Assembly: GCA_015039465.1 (NCBI GenBank)
Contig: MU130617.1
Location: 390,229 to 431,567, forward strand
Direction: 5' to 3'
DNA length: 41,339 nucleotides
Source: Phlegmacium glaucopus
Lineage: Eukaryota; Basidiomycota; Agaricomycetes; Agaricales; Cortinariaceae
Part shown: positions 1 through 9,860 of the stretch, piece after piece
Layout of the letters: every line of letters starts with the position of its first letter
Position numbering within the stretch: the first letter of the stretch is position 1
The notes under the pieces: generated by a model
What the model was told of the DNA's origin: nothing
Databases searched by the model: none
The model's input: the letters and a program-made list of their open reading frames with translations, nothing else
Position numbers and translations under genes: made by a program

Positions 1-1180
1 TACATCCCGTCCTCTACTATTTCTACTCTTACGGCGCCGGCGATAGCGCGTGGTTATGACTAACCATCGTACTCTTCTCTCGAATTTTCAACGGTAGTAC
101 TTTTATTCGCCTGAAACTTAAGTGAATGGATAAAACCTTCGCCGGGACTTAGCGCAAGGACCAGTTGTTTAGTAAGCAAGTTACTATAACAGGAGTAGTG
201 AGTAGAATAAGAGTTACAGAGTGTGGTACGAGAGGTAGCAAATGTGATAGCTGTACGAGGATTCGTAGATGGTAGGTAAACAAGGAACCGATCACTAGGT
301 TGTTTCGTTAGTTAGATGATAAGCGTAACCAGTAGCCGAGCGCAAACTAGTATAGAAACCAGGTAGTAAAGTTCTTGCCGGGGAAATACCTACGTAGTCG
401 GTGTAGAGGGTAATACAGTCTCCGAAACAGTAACAACAACACCGATACCTGGGTGTTCAGAAGTGAAGTCGGTAGATAGAACGGTAGGGAGCGAGAACCT
501 AGCGTGAGTCAGGGGATAGGAGTTAATAGATGGAGAATAGAATAGTAAGTGACGGTTTTGGTAGTAAGTGTGCCATGGACTTCGGAAGGGTGGGAGAAAT
601 ACTGTTGAACCCTTCAGGTCCTCCTAGTGTTGATTCGTCCCTAACGTCTACTTAGTCGTCGTCTCCTAATAAGAGCGTCACACAGTTCACAATAGTTCCG
701 ACGCGCTGTACCCTAGTACCCGTTCATCACAAAAGAGCCCTTGTTCCGACGCGGAAAGTTCACAACTGAGTCCTGGAAAGTGTAAAAACTGTACTGGTGT
801 GCGGATACCTCAGCTATATAAAAACGATAACCTGATACATGTGACGGAAGAGAAGAAAAGAGAGCGTGAAACTGTGAAATGTCTAAAAAAATAACAAGGA
901 AGAAGAAAAGGTAACAAGAAAAGAAGAGCGTCGACAGGAGAGAAGTAGAAAGAAGGAAACTGTCGCACATGAAGAAAGAAAAATAACAAGATGTATCGGA
1001 GTAGGAATCCCATATTTATGACGAGAAAACATGGTCCTATCCATCAAGGAGGGTTAAGTAAGAATGAGGGGTTGTCAGTAGTAGAGTCACCTTAAGGTCA
1101 CTTAAGGAGGGAGTTCAAGCGAAAAAATGGAAAATAGTTGGAAAATAGACAGTTGACAGAGTAGTTTCTGAGAATGACAG

Positions 1181-2090
1181 TTAACCTAGATGTAGTCCTT
1201 TTTACTGAAGACGGGATCCGACAGGACTTTACAGGACCCCACGGGGTCCGTCGAGTCCCGTGAGTCCAGTTCTCCAGTAGGACCCCACGTTCAATGGATA
1301 CATACTTTTCAGAATCCGACAGGACCCCGTTGGACTCCGTTGGACTCTCGTAGGACTCCGTTGGACTCTCGTAGGACTCCGTCGGAATCAGGGAAACCTA
1401 GACTACGATCTTTTGTATATATTTGGTCTATAAACTCACCAGAGTGTGTTGTCTTATTATTATTATTATTATTTTATTATAAGTTAATAAGATTTGTAGT
1501 ATATATGATCATTATTTTATTATTATTTTATCACTATGTATTTATGTGATCATATTATGACCCCTTCATCCTTTATTCTTTTGTTTTAACACCCACCAAA
1601 TATATAGAAAACCTACCGCGTGTCTGGTAACCAGTGTACTAGTGTCTATTCGTACTAAAGTTCGTATACATACCACGACCCAGTCCCATCTAATGTATTT
1701 AAGGTTTTTTCCTTAATAAAAAATTTCTACCATCTCTTAACAAAATCCTGGGACTTATACAAATTTAATATAATTATCGTCGAGAGGAATAACTCTTTTG
1801 ACGTTTTATGAAAGGACCTGCGTCGCCAATTTCCAACTTATAAAAGATCGTTTTAAGTATTTAAGATTCTCTGAGGGTCCCGGAGGACTACACTAAATTA
1901 GGTCTACCAGTTACGTGGTCCTATGTGATTTCCACAGGACTCTTTTACCCACTGTCAGTTTTGAAATAGATACGACAGGATCCAACAGGACTCCACAGGA
2001 ACCTATTCACACATTGTGAGTTTAGGGTGGACACGACGAGATCCTACAGGACCCCACAGGACCCCACAGGACCCTACATATCAGAACGAC
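1181..2090. repeat. Dispersed aggac-word repeats and a TTA microsatellite
   Basis: Short words built on ccacaggac or ccgttggact recur at about 1225-1390 and 1920-2080. A tta microsatellite lies at about 1455-1480. In reversed reading the words become caggacacc-like. I see no gene here; the stretch probably belongs to a transposon end or minisatellite. It is inside reversed block 1. Confidence 0.45.
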
Positions 2091-2190
2091 TTCTGAGAGA
2101 GAACGAGTAGGAGTAGGAGTAGGAGATGGGAGTCTGTGGAAGGGTCTGGAAGTAGGAGTAGGAAGAGTGGGGATAAGAAATTTGAGTTGT

Positions 2191-2619
2191 GATGGATTCA
2201 CACAATGTTCAGTTCCAATGTGGAAGGGATTTGTTTGTTGTCCCTCAGAGAACTGGATTTCTGACCAGGTGACGAGAGACCAACCACAATATATTGTTGT
2301 GTTTGTTACTAAATATGGCGCCACCTGTCGGGCGCCTTCTCGGTAACTGTAGATGTAGGTTGAGTACCCGTCGTCCTAGGAGTACTCCCTGCACGTAACC
2401 AACATACCGACCTCTCCGGTTATTACGGCGCCGACGTCGCCTGGGTGATTATAGCTACCTCCTCGGGCGCCTTCTCGGTAATTGTAGATGTAGACTGAGT
2501 ACCCACCGTCCTAGGAGTACTCCCTACATGTAGTCAACATACCGACCTCTCCGGTTATTACGACACCGGCGTTACCTAGGTGGTTGTAGCTCTCTGCTGA
2601 GGAGACTTAGTGACCGGTA
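2191..2619. other. Open frame visible only in reversed reading: Ala-rich/acidic repeat protein
   Basis: Reading from 2619 down to 2191 without complementing gives 142 codons and a stop. The product has an acidic start (MASDSEESS) and then a duplicated module: the two copies correspond to the direct repeats at about 2332-2450 and 2468-2590. I do not recognise a family. In composition (Asp/Ser plus Ala runs) it resembles the normally oriented ORF at 2899-3291, so both may derive from one repeat-associated gene. In conventional orientation neither strand yields this protein. Confidence 0.5.
2332..2590. repeat. Two-copy direct repeat, unit about 120-135 bp
   Basis: The stretch at about 2332-2450 is repeated at about 2468-2590 with scattered differences; both contain gcgccttctcggtaa. 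In reversed reading the duplication is in frame and doubles a protein module. It lies inside reversed block 1. Confidence 0.75.
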
Positions 2620-2639
2620 CCCGTTATGAAATGCCAGGG

Positions 2640-2893
2640 GGTGGGAAAGGTTAACCTTAAGGAACCTTTGTAAACCTTAGGAACCTTAGGAACCTTCAGG
2701 AACCTTAAGGTTTATTAAGGTTAACAAAGGTTCTACAAAGGTTCCTTAAGGGTTACAAAGGTTCATTAAGGTTAACAAAGGTTCTAATAAAGGTTAAAGT
2801 AAGGTTGACAAAGGTTCCTTAAAGGTTTACAAAGGTTCCTTAAGGTTTACAAGGATTTACAAAGGTTCCTTAAGGTTTACAAGGTTCACAAAG
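2640..2893. repeat. Degenerate short tandem repeat (TTGGAA/TTCC type)
   Basis: Written here as many copies of aaggtt spaced about 10-20 bases, for example ccttaaggtttacaaaggtt. In reversed reading it becomes runs of ttggaa and ggaattcc. The repeat ends at the point where normal orientation starts (about 2894). Confidence 0.7.
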
Positions 2894-2898
2894 GTGCT

Positions 2899-3291
2899 AT
2901 GCCTTTGCGTGGCATGAATGGTATGTCATCTTCTCTATATTGTCAACAACTTGCTAAGTTCTACTTAGATGCTGATCAATCTGATATATCAGTCAGGGCG
3001 GTTGATGTCTTTTTAAACTTCAAGTCAGAGGATGCCTCCAATGAGGATGATGATGGCAGTATTATGAGTGGTTCCATTTCATCTTGTGGGGCCTGCGACG
3101 TCTTTTCATCCTCAGAATTTGATGACGATGATGTAACTGCCGCTGAGGCCACGGCCGCGGCTGCCTTGAACCTTGAAACCATTGCTGGTCCTTTCACTCA
3201 ACAGCATTTTGTTAACATTCCTAGCAATTGGATCAATGCTACAGGGGATGATGATGCAGATATCTCTAGTGAAGGCTCTGATGAGAATTAA
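2899..3291 (+). CDS. Hypothetical acidic protein, 130 aa
   Basis: This is the first conventionally oriented ORF. It starts MPLRGMNGMSS and has a long Ser/Asp/Glu-rich stretch (NEDDDGS at about 49-55, EFDDDD at about 75-80), an Ala-rich run (TAAEATAAAA) and an acidic C terminus (GDDDADISSEGSDEN). No signal peptide, membrane segment or known domain is seen. The start is uncertain because only about five bases separate it from the reversed block, so upstream exons may be missing. Bias and low complexity make chance coding possible. It could be the C-terminal exon of a repeat-associated gene. Confidence 0.35.
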   Translation: MPLRGMNGMSSSLYCQQLAKFYLDADQSDISVRAVDVFLNFKSEDASNEDDDGSIMSGSISSCGACDVFSSSEFDDDDVTAAEATAAAALNLETIAGPFTQQHFVNIPSNWINATGDDDADISSEGSDEN

Positions 3292-3538
3292 ATAGTTTTT
3301 TTTGTCCTGTGTGACACCTACTATACTGATTCAACTGGCCACGTCTCCAGATTCACTTGGTCTCATGATGTATGATATCCTCATAGTGTAATCCACTGTC
3401 TTGTGATTTTCATCTAATAGGAATTTGACTTGGAATCTACCAAGTGACCCAAGGAGAAAGGTCAGAACAACACAGCAAAACTCTGAGGCTGCAGTTGCCA
3501 ATTCCTCTTCCTGAAGATTTTTTTTCAATTTCCTCTTC

Positions 3539-4666
3539 ATGGAAATCACATATAACAGTAAATTATGTATAAAAGATAGATTTAGAACAAAACAAATGCC
3601 ATTTCTCCGTATTGTACTTCAACACCCTTGGCCTCAATTCCAGCCTGCTCCACCACCTTTTCATACTTCATTCATGGCCTGGTATCACTTTATCCCACCA
3701 TACCTTCTCCAATCTATACTTAATAGCATTTATAGTTTTCATGCTTCAGTTTCTGCATTTGCTGAATACTGGAATAACACCTATGGCTTGGTAACTTCAT
3801 ATCAGTCAACCAATATTACTCATCGTCAAGTTTGGCATGCCTTTGTACAGGAGTCCCTCCAAATAGTTGCAGATGCATCTGATATGGAGTTAGAGCTTAA
3901 TGATGCTCTCAACATTGAGGAAGGTCACTCATGATGCCTTTGAAATTTTGGGAAACCAAGGGCGCATTCAAGCAGCACACCAACATTCATGTTCTGAATG
4001 TACTCAACCATATCACATTGCATCTGATGTTATTGATGATGCATCTTCTGAACACTCCAGCAATATGAATGTTGATTCAAATGCTTCTCCTGTTAAAATG
4101 GTTGTCTTAGATGGAATTGTCATGGGCCCTACAGTAAGTTAATTTATATAATTTATTATTTACTAACATTATTCAAAAATAGCACTGTGCATATGATGAC
4201 TGTGTCAATGAAATTTCAAATGCACGTGGTGGTGCATTATGTGCTCACCATGACACTATGCTTGGATCACGATGCCATGTATTTGACTGTCAAAATCAAA
4301 GAGTCAATCCTACTGAGGCTTGTGATGAACATCAACCTATATGGAAGAAGCATTCAGAAAAGCATAGCCAGCAACACTTATCTGGTGTACGACGCATGCT
4401 TAGGCAACCTATGGAAAACATGGCATGGCAGATCCAGGATCACCATGACACTGGACCACATGATCAAGAGGCACCAGAGAATCCACAAAGGCCTCACTAC
4501 TTCAGCCCAGCTTGATATTATTGTGTTGAAACAATTTGTGCTCCTTGTGGTGTTGTCATTGCTTGGACTAAATTTGACAAGTCTGAATCACCAACTAATA
4601 TTCTAAACCTTCTTGGGTTCAGTATATCCCACTCAAGACTCACGACCTCAATATGTTTGCATTGAC
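3539..4666 (+). pseudogene. KDZ-transposon-associated CxC5/CxC6 cysteine-cluster protein, 5' part, broken
   Basis: The order of segments fits the fungal CxC5/CxC6 proteins that travel with KDZ (Kyakuja-Dileera-Zisupton) transposons; the family call is from memory. Landmarks are SAFAEYWNNTYG (about 3757), a Cys pair in CSECTQPY (about 3991), VVLDGIVMGP before an intron (about 4133-4182), HCAYDDCVN with GALCAHH and GSRCHVF (about 4183-4280), and VETICAPCGVVIAWTKF (about 4529). Breaks: a one-base frameshift near 3924; a TGA at 4513-4515 where relatives carry Arg (CGA to TGA); a further one-base shift near 4617. The reading stops at YVCID (about 4666), where another element is inserted. The continuation is found only in reversed reading at 5801-5305. 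The presumed role is a DNA-binding or accessory function of the transposon, but no function is proven. Confidence 0.8.
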
Positions 4667-5186
4667 AATGGGGATGAACAATCCCTATGAGTGTGACCAT
4701 CAGGTCACATCCATGTGACATGGTCTGTGACAGCCCATTTCATGAGACATTGAGTTTCTGCTCACCACAACAACAAGATGATAAATATTCTGCTGTAGAC
4801 ACCTAAATAAAAGCATTTTAAATTGCCCTATAAGAACCATTTTTTTAATTATGTAATATTTGTTCCAAAAATGCACAGTCACATGCAAACACCAGCCAAA
4901 TTTGAGCCTCCAAAGTGTATGGACCATATCTCATGAAGGACTTTATGTATTGACTTAATTTTTGGGTGCTTTCCACCCATAATTTTAAGCTGAATCGAGC
5001 TATAAGAGCAGATTTTTAAATATGACCCCTATTAGTAAGATACACATGTAGAACACACAGTTTATGTACTTATATGGCATAAAATAAAAATTCTAATCTT
5101 ATAGGGTTGTTAGTGGAAATATTTAGAGCAATTTTGGTCTGCAAATCTAGTCCCAGAGTGCTCTTTTTGCAGAGTTATAGCCAGAC
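4667..5186. mobile_element. Left half of an inserted element with long terminal inverted repeat
   Basis: The host CxC6 frame is interrupted at 4666. The inserted sequence starts aatggggatgaacaatccc and runs about 520 bp. Its inverted partner is 5816-6334 once the reversed block is put into normal orientation. The 15-base word tatgtttgcattgac lies immediately outside both ends (4652-4666, and 5815-5801 read backwards), as expected of a target-site duplication. No transposase ORF is present, so the element looks non-autonomous. The superfamily is not identified. Confidence 0.65.
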
Positions 5187-5189
5187 AGC

Positions 5190-6494
5190 ACTGTTAACCT
5201 TAAGGACCCTGAAAGTTACGATAATTAGAATCATAAAGAGATTGAGTACTATAAAAATATACAGGTTAAAGGATATCGATTGTTATGTACAAACATAAAT
5301 GAGAAATTAACAGTTAAAGTGATAGTGTGGGTAGTAGTGATGAATAAGGTGATGATCGGAGTAGGAGTAGTAGGACCGAAAACAGGTATAAAACAAAACA
5401 ATCTTGTATGACACACACTTCTTTATTGTCTCTCAAGTTTTTGGTTAATTTCAAAGGTCCCCAGTAAACAAACTCCCGTCTGAGTTTTGGTGGTTCGGTA
5501 CGTAAATTAACGAGTGTACGGAAACTGTGATCTAATCATTTTTTAATTTAATTGAGTGTTTTTGTATGGACACATAATTTTCGAGAAAATATCATTTCGA
5601 AGGATCAGAATAGAGAACGATGTTGTTGGTTTAATCCACGTGAAGGTAGACATCCACATCCTAATGTGGTAAAAGCTGTCTCCTACAGTCTTCGGACTAC
5701 TAACCACATCACTATTCTCAGTTGTTATTTGGCTCATGAAACGACGGTTCTTAGGGTTGATGGTAACGATAACCGACAGGCTTCCTCGTACCGTTCGGAT
5801 CAGTTACGTTTGTATCACCCCTACTTGTTAGGGATACTCACACTGGTAGTCCAGTGTAGGTACACTGTACGATACACTGTCGGTTAAAGTACTCTGTAAC
5901 TCAAAGACGAGTGGTGTTGTTGTTCTACTATTTATAAGACGACATCTGTGGATTTATTTTCGTAAAATTTAACGGGATATTCTTGGTAAAAAAATTAATA
6001 CATTATAAACAAGGTTTTTACGTGTCAGTGTACGTTTGTGGTCGGTTTAAACTCGGAGGTTTCACATACCTGGTATAGAGTACTTCCTGAAATACATAAC
6101 TGAATTAAAAACCCACGAAAGGTGGGTATTAAAATTCGACTTAGCTCGATATTCTCGTCTAAAAATTTATACTGGGGATAATCATTCTATGTGTACATCT
6201 TGTGTGTCAAATACATGAATATACCGTATTTTATTTTTAAGATTAGAATATCCCAACAATCACCTTTATAAATCTCGTTAAAACCAGACGTTTAGATCAG
6301 GGTCTCACGAGAAAAACGTCTCAATATCGGTCTCGTGACAAATCGTGTCTCTAAACTAGTCCGTTTGGTGACTGTAGTACGTTTACCTTTTTATATCTAC
6401 TAAGTCACGAGAATACTCGAGACATCACCTTCATGGTCCACATTCTCACACACAGTATGTACGGTCTGTACGGAACCTTACGGACTGTCGTGAG

Positions 6495-6495
<1 letters not shown>
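5190..6495. other. Letter-reversed block 2 (reversed, not complemented)
   Basis: From 5817 to about 6334 each base is the plain complement of the base 1,148 positions earlier, in the same direction, without inversion: 4801 acctaaataaaagcatttta faces 5949 tggatttattttcgtaaaat. DNA copies cannot have this parallel relationship. Read right to left, 5801-5305 encodes the missing 3' half of the CxC6 gene with a proper intron. Boundaries are approximate: 5186-5200 on the left, and at or within the 28-base A run (6495-6522) on the right. Confidence 0.9.
5305..5801. pseudogene. 3' part of the CxC6 gene, readable only backwards
   Basis: Read from 5801 downward without complementing, the sequence continues the gene broken at 4666. 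After a short frame disturbance come LLRTANSNGSWDSW, STRFIVDSYHYTNHQASD, LCRKWCNPTPTDGSAPN and KLYYKRAFNTQ. A GTATGT donor at 5568-5563 opens an intron with a ctaat branch-like word, followed by ACEQLNAWLGGF, TPGNFNWFLN and an acidic tail ending SEIDN and TAA at 5307-5305. These are typical C-terminal landmarks of KDZ-associated CxC6 proteins. This is the strongest proof that the block is reversed. Confidence 0.8.

Positions 6496-6522
<27 letters not shown>
6495..6522. repeat. A28 homopolymer at the end of reversed block 2
   Basis: An uninterrupted run of 28 A. It sits exactly between the reversed block and the normal-orientation ATG18 remnant (from 6525), and is likely an assembly or sequencing weak point. 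Confidence 0.9.
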
Positions 6523-6524
<2 letters not shown>

Positions 6525-6526
<2 letters not shown>

Positions 6527-7000
6527 ATCAGATAGGGTGGCAAGGAGCAAACAAGTAGTTGACAGAGAGGAGAGAAGGTGGCGACTCACGTGCTTGTATG
6601 ATGTTGGGAACCGTTAAAGTATGGGTGAAGAAAAGGACGTCGCTGAACTGGTGTTGAGAAGAAGTAGATGATAAACCCACGGCTGTACTTGGAGAGCCAT
6701 TGGCGGCAGTTGCAAGGGACATGGGGTGATGGAACTGGTGAAGGATAGGCTAGATAGGAGCTAAGAAAGGGCACATATCGCTAAGTATGCTGAGTGAGTG
6801 GACAATCTTGGAAAGAAACATAAGTTTTGACGGACCCACTGGATTTGGCATGGTCTTGATAATCGGGTAGTCTCATATTGGAGATATCACAGATGTATAT
6901 GGCACGATAACAAGCGACTTTAAATTCAATTTGATGGCCAAATGGACGAAGGGAATAGCGACTCGCAGACCATGGATTGTCGCTTCATTCAAAACCTCTA
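6525..7000 (-). pseudogene. ATG18/PROPPIN remnant, unit 1 (truncated)
   Basis: Only the middle of an Atg18-like PtdIns3P-binding WD40 protein is left. In minus-strand order there is a block matching the exon with the DIS..RLLH..ETTPNP motif (about 6900-6800), then [18 protein letters not shown] and HQFSDVLFFTHTLTV at 6722-6590. It keeps one frame across a region that is frameshifted in units 2-4. The part coding the FRRG motif and C terminus is cut off by the A run and reversed block 2. It is not functional. Confidence 0.7.
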
Positions 7001-7329
7001 TTGATCGTGAACAGGAGGGTTTTGATTATATTCACATGCAGGACTCGAGATTGACGAAATACAGGTGAAAATCGATAGCCCCTGCAAGCTCAGGGACCAC
7101 CAATGTTTGACCCAGACTCCGGGAACAGATGCAACAACATCTGGAATATTTGCCCAATGCTCAGGTCTGAAAGAAACCGGTGATGTGATTGAGTTTGGCT
7201 TTATATGGTAATCAAAGGATTACCGTTTTTAGGAATTTGTCTACAACAAATCCAGAAACCAATAACTTTAATGACCAACAAACTCTGTTTTTGTGCAAGT
7301 TGGGGTTTCCTTGAAAGTATAACCAGTAT

Positions 7330-7770
7330 ACTCTTGAATAAAACAACAATACACTTTTAAAGTCCAAATGTTCTAGACTATGATTCTGATAACAAGTTTA
7401 TAGTCCAATTTCTTAGACTATTATATAGTGCTTTTTGATAGAACAAAGGCAAGTCCCTATAGGATTTAATATCCTTTGTCTATATGATAACCAATTTTGG
7501 TAGTACAAAGACAAGCCCCTTTAGGGTTTAATATTCTTTGACTATCCACAACAAATGATTTAAAGTCCCAAAGGCAGACTGTGAGACAGCTTTATAGTAC
7601 AAGGATTTCTCCTCAGACTCTGACAAAGGATTTAATATCCTTGCTTCCAAGACAAGTCCCTAAAGGATTTAATATTCTTGGTTTACACAAAACAAAGGTA
7701 AGCCCCTTTAGGATTTAATACCCTTTGAACTGAGTGAAGCAAAGCAAGTCCACTTGTAATTCCAATTCTA
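7330..7770. repeat. Degenerate tandem repeats around aggatttaatatcctt
   Basis: At least six copies of a unit containing caagtcccta, aggatttaata and cctttg, spaced about 45-70 bp. The core word aggatttaatatcct is close to an inverted repeat. It lies inside the 7181-8615 insertion. Confidence 0.7.
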
Positions 7771-7889
7771 ACTTGTGCCAATTCAGAGCGCTGAAACTTG
7801 GGAAAGAAAGGAAGAGTGCAAATTCACTAATTTTACTGGTGCTTTCTAGCTTCTTTTATACATAAATGAGAAACAAAATTAGGTAAGAG

Positions 7890-8220
7890 TCTGTGATGTC
7901 ATGTCTATGTTTTATGATTACTGATGCTATTTTATGATGTCATGTTTTGTTTTATGATGTCATGTCTTGTTTTTGGATGATAAATCCTTGTTTTATGATG
8001 TCATGTCTTGTTTCTAGATGACTGATCATTGTTTTATGATGTCATGTCTTGTTTCTAGATGACTGATCATTGTTTTATGATGTCATGTGTTTCATAATGT
8101 CACAAAATGTGACAAAATGTTACAAAAATGTTACAAATGTCACGAAATGTCACATGATGTCACATGGTATCACATGGTATCACATGATGTCACATGATGT
8201 CACATGATATCACATGCTTC
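7890..8220. repeat. tgatgtcatg / cacatgatgt short tandem repeats
   Basis: Repeated ttttatgatgtcatgtcttg units (about 7925-8090) pass into repeats of the type cacatgatgt/cacatggtat (8100-8220). Non-coding, inside the 7181-8615 insertion. Confidence 0.75.
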
Positions 8221-9860
8221 ATTATTGTAGGACCTTTTATTGATATTTTACTTACTGATGTTATCCTTAGGACTTGTATAACAATCCTTCATAGTTGTAG
8301 ACTTTGATAGTTACTTTAGATTGCAAGTAGTTCATTTGACCATTATGGATTTTGTATGGTTAGAGTCTGAACTTTTTGTAGTGTTGTTTAACAGTATGAT
8401 AAATAGATCAATTCAGATCATAGTTATCTGCTGCTTTAACATTTATTACTATGCAATTTCCAGTTTAATCAACAAGTGTAGTCAACACTTTTGACCCTTA
8501 CAATATCAATTTGTAGATTAATTCATGGTTGGGTTATTGATCTTGTTGATTCAATTGAAGAATAATATTATGAAAAATTGAATAATCCATAGGTATTCAA
8601 CTTTCAGTCCTATCATCGGTTGTATGCCAATCAAGAATGAAATTTGAGGACAAAACTAACTTGAACTCTGTAAATAGTTACTAATACCCATTGATCCTTT
8701 CTGACCTATCCCACACAGAAAATTTAATTTAGAACATAATGGAATAAAAATTGAAGCCCAACCAAATTTCATTTCAGATAATCCCTTTATTCTCTGTGAA
8801 CAGCTTGTTAAGGGAATGAAATCATCCTTCTCACCAGCTTGTACAGTGCTAGAAACCAGTGGACTCGGATAAAGATGCAAAATTTTGCGTACGACAGCGT
8901 CTAGTGGGGCAGTCAGTTGTCTATTATTGGGTTGTCGGTGGATACATCAGATAGCTCTTGACGCAATTTTGTTTGGTCCTGCATATTATGAGTGAGAGCA
9001 TATAATGCCCATGCCATCACGATTCTATCTCAAGATTAAGACCATCATTGCAGAATATCTGAGGATCGGAAAAGTACCCTCTTGTTTCGTAGTTAACAAT
9101 GCAGAAAGTGGTGAACTCTGTAAGTATATTGAGTGATTACATCGGTCTAGATTGAGTTCATACACACGAGCCAGCATATCTTCATTCTTCATCCATTATG
9201 CTTCTGGCAGGTCTGGCATGACATTGGCTTGAGACAACAGCAAAAGAATATCTCTACAGCCTGACAATTTATTACATTCATCATCTTCATGGGAAGCTTT
9301 ACTTTGCTTCAGAAGATCAGATCTGATACGACACATTATAGCAGAAGCTTCTCTCATCTCTGTCCATCTAGTGTCGGCTGCAATCCAATGCAAAGTAGAT
9401 GGTAAAAAAGTTTAGAGAGGAGTACCGGTGCGAACTAAGAAATGCAGCGGAAATACATCACTTTGAGTAGTGGGATAATAGTTGGTTGGCATCCTGCCTT
9501 GGATATCGTTGAAAACAACTTTAGAAGGGTACTTTTTTTGGGGCCGCTGGTCGGTGCATTGAAATTATGATTAAATCCTGGGATGGTAATGTTAATAAAA
9601 GCAATATGATCGCACACAGGATGAAATAATATTACCTGCAAGCCTGGTGATGTCAAGAGTTGTTCAACTCATCCATGAAAGGCACCCAATGGGACTTACA
9701 TCATCATCCTTGGTGATTCCCACGCTCTAGATGTCACATAGCTATCAAGGTTTCACAACCATTAATTATATACATTCAATTGAGTGGAATATTCACCTTG
9801 AGTGCCTTTTCTACAAAAACTTCAATTAGTTCCCATATTCATTGTAATGGGTGTGGTCTC

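Larger units (their letters stand above)
1..2894. other. Letter-reversed block 1 (reversed, not complemented)
   Basis: As written, this block has no convincing gene on either strand. Read right to left without complementing, it has an open frame of 142 codons from 2619 down to a TAG at 2193-2191. That frame begins MASDSEESSLDVGG and contains two similar copies of an Ala-rich/acidic segment of roughly 45 residues with the shared words ALLASPAIQ, PHEDPA and DVDVNGSSAG. The same reading turns the stretch near 2640-2893 into TTGGAA/TTCC-type repeats. The change to normal orientation is near 2894, just before an ORF that reads normally. The left end may lie outside the window. Only the + strand string backwards (or its complement forwards) should be annotated here. 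Confidence 0.75.
7181..8615. mobile_element. Solo-LTR-like insertion, 1,435 bp
   Basis: Absent from the other three units, which read ...aaaccggttgtatg... across the site. The inserted segment starts TGATGTGATTGAG and ends CAGTCCTATCA, giving LTR-style TG...CA ends, and is flanked by ccgg (7177-7180) and tcgg (8616-8619), a 4-base duplication with one C/T difference. No coding region is present. Its interior is built of short repeats. An alternative boundary shifted by one base gives a perfect cggt duplication. Confidence 0.55.
7080..9860 (-). pseudogene. Cytochrome P450 remnant, unit 1, interrupted by a 1.4-kb insertion
   Basis: Minus-strand order: a C-helix-like exon (about 9860-9800), GFNHNFNAPTSGPKK (about 9580), SDLLKQSKASHEDDE and ILLLLSQANVMPDLPEA (9393-9196), the I-helix and K-helix region (about 9110-8830), then after the insertion the heme-loop exon (about 7170-7080). 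The heme loop reads GGP-stop-ACRGYRF: this is the only unit that keeps the heme-ligand Cys, but the Arg two residues before it is TGA (from CGA). The insertion at 7181-8615 sits in the intron before the heme exon. It is a pseudogene. Confidence 0.75.

Noticed and set aside
713..1013. Two overlapping minus ORFs with hydrophobic, membrane-like sequence
   Set aside because: They lie in reversed block 1; the hydrophobicity comes from a purine/pyrimidine-biased tract, not a gene.
5552..5887. 111-codon + ORF inside reversed block 2
   Set aside because: It exists only because the block is written backwards. The backward reading gives the real CxC6 sequence.
4667..6334. Treating the 520-bp match as an ordinary inverted or direct repeat
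   Set aside because: Base pairing runs in parallel (complement without reversal), which is neither type of repeat. It only becomes an inverted repeat after restoring the block.
7890..8220. Possible CRISPR-like spaced repeats
   Set aside because: Repeats are short, degenerate and contiguous without unique spacers, in a fungal genome.
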